Of a DNA stretch of 64,000 bases, positions 1-9,148 are shown piece after piece. Below the pieces are notes generated by a model that saw nothing but the letters and a program-made list of their open reading frames with translations, did no database searches and was not told the DNA's origin. Made by a program: the position numbers and the translations under genes. This DNA is from Microbacterium karelineae (lineage in GTDB: Bacteria; Actinomycetota; Actinomycetes; Actinomycetales; Microbacteriaceae). Numbering within the stretch: the stretch's first letter is position 1; every line of letters starts with the position of its first letter. The stretch covers positions 496,001 through 560,000 of the forward strand of contig NZ_WFIX01000190.1 in assembly GCF_009745985.1 (NCBI RefSeq), written 5' to 3'.

Positions 1-2490
1 GCGACCACGGACGGGTCGCGGATCGTGTGGCACAGCCGCGGGCGGATCCGGATCCTCGACGATCTCGGCGCGGCGCCGCGCACGGTCGACGTCGTCCTCC
101 CCGGCGTCCACGGCGAGACGGTCGCGCTCGACCCGACGGAGAACCTCACCGACATCGCGCCCGACCGCACCGGCAGCGGCAGCGTCGTCGCGTGGCGCGG
201 CAAGCCGTTCTGGCTGACGCACCGCGAGGGTCCCGCCCGCGCGCTCCCCGGCGCCGAGTCCGGCGTGCGCGTGCGCGAACCCGTCGTGCTCGGGTCCACG
301 GGCCGCGCCGCCTACGTGACCGACATCGAGGGGGAGGACGCGATCGAGGTCGCCGCGACCGACGGCACGCGCGACGAGGGATCCTTCCCCCTCCTCACCG
401 GCCAGCTCGGGCGGGTGCTGCACCTCGCGGCCGATCCGAAGGGCGAGCGGCTCGCCGCGATCTCGCACGACGGCCGCGTGCGCCTCATCGACGTCGCGGC
501 CGGCACGGCGCGCGAGCTCGGGCGCTCGTCCCAGGGCGAGGCCCTGACACCGCGCTTCTCGCCCGATGGGCGCTACCTCGTCTGGTCACAGCCGACGGAC
601 GGCGAGGGCGAGCTGCACGCGCTGTGGATCGCCGACACCTCGACGGACGAGGAGGGCGTGCAGGTGACCGACGGGCGCTTCCACGACCACTCGCCCGACG
701 TCACCCGAGACGGCAGACATCTCGTGTTCCTCTCGAACCGCACCTTCGATCCGCACTACAACGCGCAGGCGTTCGACCTGTCGTTCTCCGGATCCACCCG
801 CCCGTGGCTGCTGCCGCTGTCGGCGACCGAGCCGGCGCCCTTCGGCCCGAGCGCGACCGGCTGGGCGTTCGCGAACGGCAAGAAGGACGCCTCCGCGCGA
901 AAGCGCGTGGATCCCTCGCCCGACCTCGACCTGGACGGCGCCGAGCAGCGGATCGTCGCGTTCCCCGTGCCGTCGGCCGACTACCGCGACCTCGCGGCGA
1001 CGGCGGGCGGCGTCGCCTGGATCGCCGAGGGCAGCGACGTGGGCGTGCTCGGATCCCGCCGCGCGGGCGTGCCGGGCGAGAAGCAGCCGAATCGTCTCGA
1101 GCGCTGGTCGTTCGACGACCGCGAGGCCGCGACCGTCGTCGAGGGGCTCGACAGCTTCGCGGTGTCGGGCGACGGTGAGCGGATCGTCGTGCGCAAGGGA
1201 TCCGATGTCTCGATCGTGCGGGCGACGCGAAAGGCTGACGGCGGCGACGACCCCGTGAAGGTCGACCTGTCACGGCTGCGCTTCGAGCTCGATCCTGCGG
1301 CCGAGTGGCGCCAGATGTTCGACGAGAACGCCCGCCTCATGCGCGACCACTTCTGGCGCGAGGACATGGACGGCGTCGACTGGGAGGCCGCCACCGCCAG
1401 GTGGCGCGAGGTCGTCGACCTCGCCCGCACGCACGACGACATCGTCGACGTGCTGTGGGAGCACGTCGGCGAGCTCAACACCTCGCACGCATACGTCATG
1501 CCCGCGTCGCCGCTCGGCGACCCCGCGCGGCGGCTCGGCTTCCTCGGCGCCGATCTGTCTCCGGCGGACGACGGCTGGCGCATCGACCGGATCCTGCCGG
1601 GAGAGTCGAGCGATCCCGGCGCGCGTTCCCCGCTCGCCCAGGCGGGCGTCGGGGCGGCCGTGGGCGACGTGATCGTCGAGATCGACGGGCAGGGCGTCGA
1701 CCCGACGTTCGGGCCCGGCGCGTCGCTCATCGGCGCCGCCGACAAGCCCGTCGAGCTGACGCTGCGGCGGGACGGGACCGACAGGCGCGTCGTCGTCGTG
1801 CCGCTCGGCGACGAGGAGGCGCTGCGCTACCAGGACTGGGTGCGCTCGCGCCGCGACTACGTCGCCGAGAGGAGCAGCGGTCGGCTCGGATACCTGCACG
1901 TGCCCGATATGCAGAGCGTCGGCTGGGCGCAGCTGCACCGCGATCTGCGCACCGCGTCGCTCGCCGAGGGCATCGTCGCCGATGTGCGGTACAACCGGGG
2001 CGGACACACGAGCCAGCTCGTGATCGAACGCCTCACGTCGCGGGTGATCGCCTGGAACCAGGCGCGCCACTTCGGCGAGATGATCCCCGATCCCGATCGC
2101 GCCCGCCGCGGCCCCGTGGTCTTCGTCGCAAACGAGTTCTCCGGATCCGACGGCGACATCGTCAACGCCCGCGCGCAGGCCCTCGGCCTCGGCCCCGTGG
2201 TCGGGGCCCGCACCTGGGGCGGCGTCGTCGGGATCGACGGCCGCTTCGACCTCGTCGACGGCACGGGCGTGACGCAGCCGCGCTACGCGTACTGGCTCGA
2301 GGGCAAGCAGTGGGGCGTCGAGAACCACGGCGTCGACCCGGACATCGAGGTGATCCACGACCCGTCGGCGCTGTTCGGCGACGCGGATCCGCAGCTCGAC
2401 CGGGCGATCGCCGAGGCCCTCGCCCGCCTCGACGAGACCCCGGCGGCCACGGCGCCCCCGGTCCCCGAGCCGAAGGTGCGCACCCCCTGA
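1..2490 (+). CDS. Tricorn-type protease, S41 family (5' end outside window)
   Basis: The frame is open from base 1, so the start lies upstream; about 829 residues are visible of a family that usually has about 1,050-1,100. Domain order seen: WD40/PD40-like beta-propeller repeats (SPDGRYLVWS, SPDVTRDGRHLVF), a helical core beginning FDENARLMRDHFW with a conserved NTSHAYV histidine segment, a PDZ domain (AGVGAAVGDVIVEIDG), then the S41 peptidase core with NEFSGSDGD at about 2134-2151, whose GSD serine is the expected nucleophile. By family knowledge this is a large cytoplasmic peptidase that trims proteasome or protease products into short peptides. It ends just before a long hairpin and converges on the next gene. 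The family assignment is firm; the physiological substrate is unknown. Confidence 0.9.
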   Translation, partial: ATTDGSRIVWHSRGRIRILDDLGAAPRTVDVVLPGVHGETVALDPTENLTDIAPDRTGSGSVVAWRGKPFWLTHREGPARALPGAESGVRVREPVVLGSTGRAAYVTDIEGEDAIEVAATDGTRDEGSFPLLTGQLGRVLHLAADPKGERLAAISHDGRVRLIDVAAGTARELGRSSQGEALTPRFSPDGRYLVWSQPTDGEGELHALWIADTSTDEEGVQVTDGRFHDHSPDVTRDGRHLVFLSNRTFDPHYNAQAFDLSFSGSTRPWLLPLSATEPAPFGPSATGWAFANGKKDASARKRVDPSPDLDLDGAEQRIVAFPVPSADYRDLAATAGGVAWIAEGSDVGVLGSRRAGVPGEKQPNRLERWSFDDREAATVVEGLDSFAVSGDGERIVVRKGSDVSIVRATRKADGGDDPVKVDLSRLRFELDPAAEWRQMFDENARLMRDHFWREDMDGVDWEAATARWREVVDLARTHDDIVDVLWEHVGELNTSHAYVMPASPLGDPARRLGFLGADLSPADDGWRIDRILPGESSDPGARSPLAQAGVGAAVGDVIVEIDGQGVDPTFGPGASLIGAADKPVELTLRRDGTDRRVVVVPLGDEEALRYQDWVRSRRDYVAERSSGRLGYLHVPDMQSVGWAQLHRDLRTASLAEGIVADVRYNRGGHTSQLVIERLTSRVIAWNQARHFGEMIPDPDRARRGPVVFVANEFSGSDGDIVNARAQALGLGPVVGARTWGGVVGIDGRFDLVDGTGVTQPRYAYWLEGKQWGVENHGVDPDIEVIHDPSALFGDADPQLDRAIAEALARLDETPAATAPPVPEPKVRTP

Positions 2491-2495
2491 CACCC

Positions 2496-2560
2496 CCGTT
2501 CGTATGACGCTCCCCGACCACTTCTGCGCGGAAAGTGGTCGGGGGGCGTCATACGAACGG
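2496..2560. terminator. 65-bp near-perfect inverted repeat, probable bidirectional terminator
   Basis: Two 28-nt arms (2496-2523 and 2533-2560) are complementary at 27 positions, with one T/G mismatch that wobbles in RNA, around a 9-nt loop. It lies between two converging genes, 5 bp after one stop and 6 bp before the other, where a shared terminator is expected. The long stem without a T-tract is more than a simple terminator needs, so it could also be a dispersed palindromic repeat. Confidence 0.7.
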
Positions 2561-2566
2561 TGTGGG

Positions 2567-3703
2567 TCAGCCGCCCGTGCCCGCGGCGAACGCGTCGCGA
2601 TCGGCCTCCGACAGCAGCTGCCGGCTGAGGAACATCAGGTCGAGGCCCTCGAGCGGGGCGCCCGGTTCGGCCGTGGCCTCCTCGCGGGCCCGGAAGTCGC
2701 CGGAGGTGTCGTTCGCGAGGTCGATGATGCTCGCGTAGAGCAGCGTCGGCTCGGGACCGCCGAGACCGCTCGCGGTGATGCGCTGGGTGGCGTACTCCCA
2801 GACGGCCTGCTCGCGCGGATCCGCGCTGCCGTAGAGCGATTCGAGGGTGGCGTCGTCGATCGAGCCGTCCGGCTCGTTGAGGGCGTACAGCTCGTAGTAG
2901 TCGCCCTCCGCCGCGAGAACGGCGTCGATCTCCTGCATGACGGCGCGCTTCTCGGCGTCGTCGTGGATCGGCTGCTCGGTGCGCCAGCGCGGCGAGATGT
3001 ACTGCTGCAGCAGCGACTCGCCGCCGAACCCGTTGCGCTCGGGCCGCATCTGCGCGTCGGCCGTCTGCACCCACGTGTATCCGAACTCGTCGGACAGGCG
3101 GGTGCGGATCCGCTCCGACAGCTCGGCGGTGTGCGACTCGACGTCCTCGAGCGACGGGGCCGCGAGCACGGACGCCGGATCGAGGCCGTCGATGCCCGGG
3201 TAGCCGAGGCGCTCGCGATCCTCCTGGGTGAGCCCGCCCGTGTAGTCGCCCGTCGCCGACTGCACGAGCGCCCCCGCGGCCCCCGCGGTGCCGATGTTGC
3301 ACACGAGTGCGAGGGTGAGCGCCGCGGCGCCGAGGATCCGCCCCCGCGGCATGGCGAGGGCCGCCGCGATGGCGGCGACGACGAGCAGCTGCAGGGCGAC
3401 CACCGTCGTGCCGAACACGAGGTGCGTCGCGCCCGAGACGATCGCACCGAGGAGGATCACGCCGAAGACGGCCGCCGCCAGCAGCGCGACCCAGCCGAGC
3501 GGGTGCGCGCGGGGGCGCGGGGCCGGTGCCGCGGCGGGCACGAGCGCGTCGCCGAAGACGGGATGGTCGGGGAAGCGGCGCTCGCCGCGATACCCGCCCG
3601 GCGGGGGCACGGGCGGCGCCCCCGCATGCGCGTGCACATAGTCGCGCGAGATGCGCTGGCCGGCATGCGGCCGCGGATCCCGGTCGTTCCGCTCGTCGGT
3701 CAC
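2567..3703 (-). CDS. Hypothetical membrane protein, last gene of MoxR/VWA operon
   Basis: About 378 residues. The N-terminal 65 residues are hydrophilic and proline-rich (HAHAGAPPVPPPGGY), followed by four hydrophobic segments at roughly residues 70-150 (LGWVALLAAAVFGVILLGAIV, VVALQLLVVAAIAAALA, ILGAAALTLALVCNIG). A long soluble C-terminal domain rich in Asp, Glu and Tyr follows, presumably outside the membrane. I do not recognise the family. The GTG start at 3703 overlaps the preceding stop as GTGA; another GTG lies one codon upstream. Position at the end of the MoxR-VWA operon suggests a role with that complex, but this is inference only. Confidence 0.75.
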   Translation of the reverse strand: MTDERNDRDPRPHAGQRISRDYVHAHAGAPPVPPPGGYRGERRFPDHPVFGDALVPAAAPAPRPRAHPLGWVALLAAAVFGVILLGAIVSGATHLVFGTTVVALQLLVVAAIAAALAMPRGRILGAAALTLALVCNIGTAGAAGALVQSATGDYTGGLTQEDRERLGYPGIDGLDPASVLAAPSLEDVESHTAELSERIRTRLSDEFGYTWVQTADAQMRPERNGFGGESLLQQYISPRWRTEQPIHDDAEKRAVMQEIDAVLAAEGDYYELYALNEPDGSIDDATLESLYGSADPREQAVWEYATQRITASGLGGPEPTLLYASIIDLANDTSGDFRAREEATAEPGAPLEGLDLMFLSRQLLSEADRDAFAAGTGG

Positions 3704-4425
3704 CACGGCCTGTCCACCTCCGGCTCGCCGGATCCGCCCTCGCCGCCGCGCTCACGATCGTCGCGCGCCTCCTGGCCGTCCCGCAGGAGATCCTCGATGT
3801 CTCCCAGGTCGCCGTCGTCCGGCGCCTCGGTGGGCTCGTCGCCGTCGTCGGTCGTGGGCTCCTGCGGCCCGTCGGACTGCTTCTCGCGCAGGCGGTCGAC
3901 GAGCGAGTCGAGCGCCTCCGCGGGGTCGCGGCTCGGATCCGGCGACTGTTCGCGCGCCTCGTCGGAACGGCACTCCTCGGGCGTCTCGAGCGTCAGCGCG
4001 AGCGCCTCGTCGTACAGCGCGGACGCGCGGGCGGGATCGTCGGACCGCGCCGCGTCGCCCATGCGTTCGAGCACGAGGGCGAGATTGATCCGCACGGGGC
4101 ACACGTCGAGACCCGTCGCGAGCGGCAGGGCGCGCTCGAACTCGGCGCGCGCCTCGCCCAGGTGCTCGGCGCGGGCGAGGCCCACTCCGAGGTCGTAGGG
4201 CGCCTTCCACGGCTCGAACCAGTTCAGCGGCTGCAGCCCCTCGGCCGCCGCGATCGCCGCGGGCGCGTCGCCCCGGACGTGCGCGGCGACGGAGGCGTGC
4301 GCGAACGCGTACATCGTGAGGATCTTCGCGACGAGCCCGAGCGCGATGAGGACGACGGGCAGGCTCGCCACACCGATCCATACGCGCGCGCGGCGTCGCC
4401 GGGCGGCCGGTTCGACGTTCGTCAT
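3700..4425 (-). CDS. TPR-like membrane protein of MoxR/VWA operon
   Basis: 241 residues. One N-terminal transmembrane helix (VWIGVASLPVVLIALGLVAKI) is followed by helical repeat-like segments (YDLGVGLARAEHLGEARAEFERALPL; RINLALVLERMGDAA) that resemble tetratricopeptide repeats, then a very acidic, low-complexity tail. The ATG at 4425 overlaps the upstream stop as ATGA; a longer reading frame upstream lies inside the preceding gene and is rejected. In Bat-type operons a TPR protein (BatC/BatE-like) accompanies the VWA proteins and serves as a protein-interaction module, which fits the order here. The exact function is inferred. Confidence 0.8.
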   Translation of the reverse strand: MTNVEPAARRRRARVWIGVASLPVVLIALGLVAKILTMYAFAHASVAAHVRGDAPAAIAAAEGLQPLNWFEPWKAPYDLGVGLARAEHLGEARAEFERALPLATGLDVCPVRINLALVLERMGDAARSDDPARASALYDEALALTLETPEECRSDEAREQSPDPSRDPAEALDSLVDRLREKQSDGPQEPTTDDGDEPTEAPDDGDLGDIEDLLRDGQEARDDRERGGEGGSGEPEVDRPW

Positions 4426-5423
4426 GCCGCCTCCTTCCGCGGGCGGGTGTCGCGGACGGACCGACGCAGGCGGGCGGCGCCGAGCGCGAGCTCCCCCGCG
4501 AGGAGCGCGGCGACCACGAGGGCGACCACCCACGACACCTCGGTGCGTGCCCCGAGCGTCTCGCCGCTCGTCACCGACATCGACGTCGTCGGCGCCTCGG
4601 GAAGGACCGGCTCGGCGCCCGCCGTGCGGTGCGCATACGTGACGCCGAGGTCACCCGCGATCGCCTCGAGGTTCTCCTCGTCGATCATCGAGAGGGCGCG
4701 CGCGCCCTCGTGCTGGATGTACGCCTCGTCGGCCCCCACCCCGCCCGAGACGGTGCGCATCGGGCCGCCGTCGGCCGTCCCGTATCCGAAGACGGCGCCG
4801 CCGTCTGCCCACTCGGCGGCGGGCGAGAACGACTCGGGATCGGCGCTCGCCGTCTGCTCGCCGTCGCCGAAGTAGAACACGAGGCGCGAGCGATCCTCGG
4901 CGGCCGCCGAGGCGGCCGTGCCCCGCAGCGCCTCGGCGAGCAGCGGCGCGGCCTGACCGATCGAGGATCCGCGCGCGTAGAGGGTCGTCGGCGGGCGCAG
5001 CACCTCGAGCGCAGACTCGACCGCGGCCGTGTCGGTCGTGAGGGGCAGGCGCTGTGACGCCTGATTGTCGAAGGTGATGAGGGAGAACCGCGCGCCGGGG
5101 TAGGCGTCGACGATGCGCCGCACATCGGCCCGCACGCCCGCGAGCCGGGGCTCGCCGTCGCCCCAGTCCTCCGCCGTGATCGACGTCGTGCTGTCGACGA
5201 CGAGGAAGACGTCGACGTCGGTCGCGACCGTCCGGGCGGCGCCATCGGGGATGCCCGGCCGCAGAGCCAGCAGCCCGCACGCGAGGACGAGGGCGATCCG
5301 CAGTCCCCACGAGGCGCGCGACGCGGCGCCGTGGGCGCGGACGAGCGCCCAGGCCGCGATGCCGAGCACGGGCAGCACGATGAGGGCGAGGGCCGCGGGG
5401 TGGAGGATCGGGAGGACGCTCAT
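4422..5423 (-). CDS. VWA-domain membrane protein (BatB-like)
   Basis: 333 residues. Two N-terminal hydrophobic helices precede a von Willebrand A domain whose metal-ion site reads DSTTS at residues 77-81 (the D-x-T-x-S form of D-x-S-x-S). A C-terminal transmembrane helix (WVVALVVAALLAGELALGA) follows. Such paired VWA proteins are the periplasmic or extracytoplasmic partners of MoxR-family ATPases. The start at 5423 is chosen because ATGA overlaps the upstream stop; an ATG five codons earlier lies inside the previous gene. The serine-to-threonine change in the metal site differs from the sister VWA protein next door. Confidence 0.85.
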   Translation of the reverse strand: MSVLPILHPAALALIVLPVLGIAAWALVRAHGAASRASWGLRIALVLACGLLALRPGIPDGAARTVATDVDVFLVVDSTTSITAEDWGDGEPRLAGVRADVRRIVDAYPGARFSLITFDNQASQRLPLTTDTAAVESALEVLRPPTTLYARGSSIGQAAPLLAEALRGTAASAAAEDRSRLVFYFGDGEQTASADPESFSPAAEWADGGAVFGYGTADGGPMRTVSGGVGADEAYIQHEGARALSMIDEENLEAIAGDLGVTYAHRTAGAEPVLPEAPTTSMSVTSGETLGARTEVSWVVALVVAALLAGELALGAARLRRSVRDTRPRKEAA

Positions 5424-6412
5424 GCGCGCGCCCTCCACGCGATCACGACGGCGGCGAGGCCCGCGACGAGGAGGATCAGGATCCAGGGGGCCGGCGCATC
5501 GGTCCGGACCACCTCGGCGCGTGCCGTGAGCGCCCGCGCCTCCTGCGTCTCGATCTCGGCGATGATGTCGCCGACGGTCGTCTCGCCGCGGAGCGCATAG
5601 GCGGCGCCGCCCGTCTCGGCGACCGCCTGCGCGAGCCGCCTGCTCGGCTCGGACTCGCCGTCCTGGATCGGGTTGAGGGCGAACACGCGGATGCCGCGCT
5701 CGGCGCTGTAGGCCGCCGCCTCGGCGAGGGTGACGATCGTGTCGCCGACGGTCTCGTTGTCGGTGGCGAGGATCACGGACCGCGAGCGCTCGTCGTCAGC
5801 GTGATCGAAGCGGAGGGCGCACGCCGCGAGGCCGTCGCCGATGAGCGAGGATCCGGGGCCGTCGAGAGTGCCCACCCAGTGCTCGGGGATCTCGCCGCCC
5901 GCCGTGCCCTGCTCGATGCTCTCGCGCAGCCCGGAGAGGTGCCGCGCGACGAAGTCGTAGTCGTCGGTGAGGGGGAACACCTGCACGGGCGACGAGTTGA
6001 AGATCGTGAGGCCGATGCGCTCGCCGTCGAAGCCGGAGGTCAGCTCGCCGAACACGTCGAGGATCTCGACGTCGACGTCGTTCATCGAGCCGGACACGTC
6101 GAGGCAGAGCATGACGTCACGGCTGTGGTTCTCGGGCACGATCGTCTGCGCCGCGAGGGGGCGTGCCGCGACGACGCCGGCCGCGACGGCGGAGCACGCC
6201 CCGAGGACGAGGACGGCGCTCAGCGCGAGCACCCGCAGGCGCGTCGCGCGTCGTACCGAGGGCAGGCGGCGCAGGCGCTCCGCGCGGGCGACGAACGCCG
6301 GATCCGGCGCCGCCGCGCGCGAGCTGCGTCCGCCCCACAGGAGCCCGGCGGCGACGGCCGCGATCGCGACGCCGACGACGACGAGGAGGATCCACGGGGT
6401 GCTCAGTGCCAT
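5420..6412 (-). CDS. VWA-domain membrane protein (BatA-like)
   Basis: 330 residues. Topology: transmembrane helix near residues 7-26, a basic loop, a second helix near 60-84, then a von Willebrand A domain with a canonical metal-ion site DVSGSMND (D105, S107, S109), and a final helix (ILILLVAGLAAVVIAWRARA) at the C-terminus. This is the usual BatA arrangement. It overlaps the DUF4381-like gene by 10 bp and the next VWA gene by ATGA, so the proteins are made from one transcript and probably assemble together with the MoxR ATPase. Confidence 0.87.
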   Translation of the reverse strand: MALSTPWILLVVVGVAIAAVAAGLLWGGRSSRAAAPDPAFVARAERLRRLPSVRRATRLRVLALSAVLVLGACSAVAAGVVAARPLAAQTIVPENHSRDVMLCLDVSGSMNDVDVEILDVFGELTSGFDGERIGLTIFNSSPVQVFPLTDDYDFVARHLSGLRESIEQGTAGGEIPEHWVGTLDGPGSSLIGDGLAACALRFDHADDERSRSVILATDNETVGDTIVTLAEAAAYSAERGIRVFALNPIQDGESEPSRRLAQAVAETGGAAYALRGETTVGDIIAEIETQEARALTARAEVVRTDAPAPWILILLVAGLAAVVIAWRARA

Positions 6413-6879
6413 CCCGTCACCACCTTCCGTGCCGCGTCGGCGCCCGCCGCCGGATCCACCGGCGCGCCGCGGCGGAACAGGCTCGGATAGTAGTGGCGCC
6501 GCAGCGCGTCGATGAGGTCGGGGCTCGCGCCGCGGGCCGCCAGCTCGTCGAGCGGCAGGACGGGCGTCTCGACTCCCGTGTACTCGTTGACGAATGCGCG
6601 GGTGAGGCGGCTGAGCTCGGCGTTCGCGTCGCGCGCCGAGAGGTCGCCGTCTCCGTATGCGCCCTCGACCCGCGCGATCTGCGCCAGGTAGCGCTCGCGC
6701 AGGGCGTCGAGCTGCGCGCCGAGGGGCGCCGCCGGGGCCGCCGGGCGCGCCCGCGGCGGACGCGTGAGGGCCCACACGATCCACGCCCCGGCCGCGAGGG
6801 CGATGAGGATCGCGACCGCGAGCAGCAGCCACCAGCCGTCGTACTGCACGGGCGGGTACAGCTCGTCAGCGCCGGGCAT
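6403..6879 (-). CDS. DUF4381-like single-pass membrane protein
   Basis: 158 residues. One transmembrane helix near the N-terminus (GWWLLLAVAILIALAAGAWIVWAL) is followed by a cytoplasmic helical domain with the pattern LSRLTRAFVNEYTG. That layout, and the place between DUF58 and the VWA genes, match DUF4381 proteins of MoxR operons. It overlaps its upstream neighbour by 14 bp and its downstream neighbour by 10 bp. No catalytic motif is visible; a scaffold role in the complex is likely but not shown. Confidence 0.75.
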   Translation of the reverse strand: MPGADELYPPVQYDGWWLLLAVAILIALAAGAWIVWALTRPPRARPAAPAAPLGAQLDALRERYLAQIARVEGAYGDGDLSARDANAELSRLTRAFVNEYTGVETPVLPLDELAARGASPDLIDALRRHYYPSLFRRGAPVDPAAGADAARKVVTGWH

Positions 6880-7753
6880 GCGGCCTCCTCGCGAGCATCG
6901 AGAGGATCCGCGGCACGGCGGTGTCGGCGTGGTCGAGCGCCGCGTGGCTGATCTCGAGGCCGTCGAGGAGGCGTGCCCGGTGCGCGTCGGCGCGGGCGCG
7001 CTGCTCGGCGAGGTCGCGCGCGACGTGCGCATCGCCGTGCAGGAACCCCGGCACCTCCCATCCGCTGTCGGCGTCACGCCGGGCGGCGTCCGAGCGCAGC
7101 GGCAGCACGGGATCCGCATCGCGCACCGTGATCCACACGACGTCGTGCTGCACCCGCAGGCGGCGCAGGAGGCGTTCGTCGTCGGCGGTGAGCGGATCCT
7201 CGCCTGTGACGACCACCAGGATCGTGCGGCGCCGGATCGTGCGCACGATCGACGACAGCAGCGCCTCGCGGGAGCTCGCCGCCCCTGACGACGTCGTGGC
7301 GTCGCGGATCGCCCGCAGCGCGTGCTCGAGCGCGCCCTCCGAGCGGCGCGCGGGCAGCCGCGTCACGCCCGCCGCGTCGCCGTGCAGGATCGACACATCG
7401 TCGCCGTGTCGCGTCGCGAGCAGGCCGAGCGCCCCGACCGCGAGGATCGCGAGCTCGCTCTTCCGGCGCTCATCGGGCGAGAGCGCCGCCATGCCGCGGC
7501 CCGTGTCGACCGCGAACAGGACCGTGTGCATGCGCGTCGCGCGCGAGCGCTTCACGAGCAGCTCGCCGTGCTTCGCCGACGCCCGCCAGTCGACATCGCG
7601 CACATCGTCGCCGTGCTCGTACTCGCGCAGGTCCTCGAAGTCGAGGCTGCGCCCGCGCTGCAGCGACGCGTACGCGCCGTCGAGCGGATGCGACGAGGCG
7701 AGGCGCGTGTGGATGAAGAGGCGACTCTTCACCGGCGTGAGCAGGGCGGTCAT
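6866..7753 (-). CDS. DUF58 domain protein of MoxR operon
   Basis: 295 residues. The DUF58 signature is clear at about residues 47-70 (HGDDVRDVDWRASAKHGELLVK), followed by a VWA-like fold with a degenerate metal site (FAVDTGRGM) and REDEFINED beta-strands such as RRTILVVVTGED. DUF58 proteins are encoded next to MoxR ATPases and are thought to be their targets or adaptors. There is no membrane helix, so it is probably cytoplasmic. The gene begins 5 bp after the MoxR stop codon. Confidence 0.87.
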   Translation of the reverse strand: MTALLTPVKSRLFIHTRLASSHPLDGAYASLQRGRSLDFEDLREYEHGDDVRDVDWRASAKHGELLVKRSRATRMHTVLFAVDTGRGMAALSPDERRKSELAILAVGALGLLATRHGDDVSILHGDAAGVTRLPARRSEGALEHALRAIRDATTSSGAASSREALLSSIVRTIRRRTILVVVTGEDPLTADDERLLRRLRVQHDVVWITVRDADPVLPLRSDAARRDADSGWEVPGFLHGDAHVARDLAEQRARADAHRARLLDGLEISHAALDHADTAVPRILSMLARRPHARR

Positions 7754-7758
7754 GCGGA

Positions 7759-8760
7759 TCAGGGGGTCGGCACGGCCGCGAAGATCGCGTCGACGAGATC
7801 CTCGCTGCGCACGCCGTCGGCCTCGGCCTCGAACGTGAGCAGCACCCGGTGGCGCAGCACCACATAGCGCAGGGCGCGCACGTCCTCCGGGATGACGTGT
7901 GTGCGGCCCTGCAGCAGCGCGAGCGCGCGCGACGCCTGCAGGAACGCGATCGACCCGCGCGGGCTCGCGCCGTACTTGATGTACCGCGCGCGCTCCTCGC
8001 CGATGTACGGCGCCGGATTCCGCGTGACGTAGCTGAGGCCCACGATGTAGTTGCGGATCGCGTCGCTCACGTGCACCCGCGCGGCCGTCCTCTGCAGGTG
8101 CTCGACATCGGCCAGCGACGCGGACGACGCGACGTGCCGATCCGGATCCAGCGCCCCCGAGTCGATGCGCGTGAGCACCTCGAACTCCTCCTGCGGGCTC
8201 GGATACGTGACGATCTCCTTCAGCAGGAAGCGGTCGAGCTGCGCCTCCGGCAGCTCGTAGGTGCCCTCCTGCTCGATGGGGTTCTGCGTCGCGATGACGA
8301 GGAACGGCCGCGGCAGCCGGTGCACCTCGCCGCCGATCGTCGTCTGCCGCTCCTGCATCGCCTCGAGCATCGCCGACTGCGTCTTCGCGCTCGAGCGGTT
8401 GATCTCGTCGAGCAGCACGAAGTTCGCGTGCACGGGGCCGAGCACGGTGCGGAAGGATCCCGCCTGCGCGTCGTAGATCTGGCCTCCCGTGATGTCGCTC
8501 GGCATGAGGTCGGGCGTGCACTGGATGCGCCGGAACGATGCCTGGACGGTGTCGGCGAGCGTGGACGCCGCCGTCGTCTTCGCGAGGCCGGGCACCGACT
8601 CGAGCAGGATGTGCCCGCCCGCGATGAGCGAGACGAGCAGGCTCGTGCGCAGCTGCTCCTGGCCGACCATCTTGGCCGCGTAGGAGGCGGAGATGTCGTC
8701 GATCACCTCGTGCGCGGAGGCGAGCTCCGACTCGTCGAGCGGCGTGGTCTGGTCTGTCAT
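7759..8760 (-). CDS. MoxR-family AAA+ ATPase
   Basis: 333 residues, the usual MoxR length. Walker A is ESVPGLAKT (about residues 54-62), Walker B is FVLLDEIN (about 113-121), and the sensor region reads VIATQNPIEQEGTYELPEAQLDRF, a MoxR hallmark. These chaperone-like ATPases act on VWA-domain proteins, for example to insert metal or assemble a complex. It is the first gene of a seven-gene leftward operon that ends at 2567, so promoter control must lie in the 82-bp gap to the divergent chorismate mutase gene. Confidence 0.92.
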   Translation of the reverse strand: MTDQTTPLDESELASAHEVIDDISASYAAKMVGQEQLRTSLLVSLIAGGHILLESVPGLAKTTAASTLADTVQASFRRIQCTPDLMPSDITGGQIYDAQAGSFRTVLGPVHANFVLLDEINRSSAKTQSAMLEAMQERQTTIGGEVHRLPRPFLVIATQNPIEQEGTYELPEAQLDRFLLKEIVTYPSPQEEFEVLTRIDSGALDPDRHVASSASLADVEHLQRTAARVHVSDAIRNYIVGLSYVTRNPAPYIGEERARYIKYGASPRGSIAFLQASRALALLQGRTHVIPEDVRALRYVVLRHRVLLTFEAEADGVRSEDLVDAIFAAVPTP

Positions 8761-8842
8761 GGATGGCCTCCCTGTACCCACCCACGCTATCCGGCGCCTC
8801 CGACATTCCGAGCGGGCAGGCCTCCCCGGATACGCTTTCCCC

Positions 8843-9145
8843 ATGAGCGACGCGTCCGACGACCCCATGGCCACCCTGCTGCGCCTGCGCGCGAGCATCG
8901 ACAACATCGACGCCGCGCTCACCTTCATGCTCGCCGAGCGCTTCCGCTGCACGAAGCAGGTCGGCGAGCTCAAGGCCGACCACGACCTGCCGGCGAGCGA
9001 CCCCGCGCGCGAAGAGCGCCAGATCGCCCGGCTGCATCAGCTGGCGGAGGACGCCGAGCTCGACCCTGCCTTCGCGGAGAAGTGGTTCCGCTTCGTCGTC
9101 GCCGAGGTCATCCAGCACCACAGGCAGGCGGCGGAGCGGGACTGA
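8843..9145 (+). CDS. Chorismate mutase, AroQ class
   Basis: 100 residues, all helical. Seen: LRASIDNIDAALTFMLAERFRCTKQVGELKADHDLPASDPAREERQ in pieces typical of the AroQ fold, with the conserved Arg (LRLRASID), Lys (KQVGELK) and Asp/Arg (DPAREE) positions that bind chorismate. It converts chorismate to prephenate on the way to phenylalanine and tyrosine. It stands alone, divergent from the MoxR operon and converging (3 bp) on the ABC permease gene. Start ATG at 8843 is preferred because longer frames run into the divergent gene. Confidence 0.88.
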   Translation: MSDASDDPMATLLRLRASIDNIDAALTFMLAERFRCTKQVGELKADHDLPASDPAREERQIARLHQLAEDAELDPAFAEKWFRFVVAEVIQHHRQAAERD

Positions 9146-9148
9146 CTT

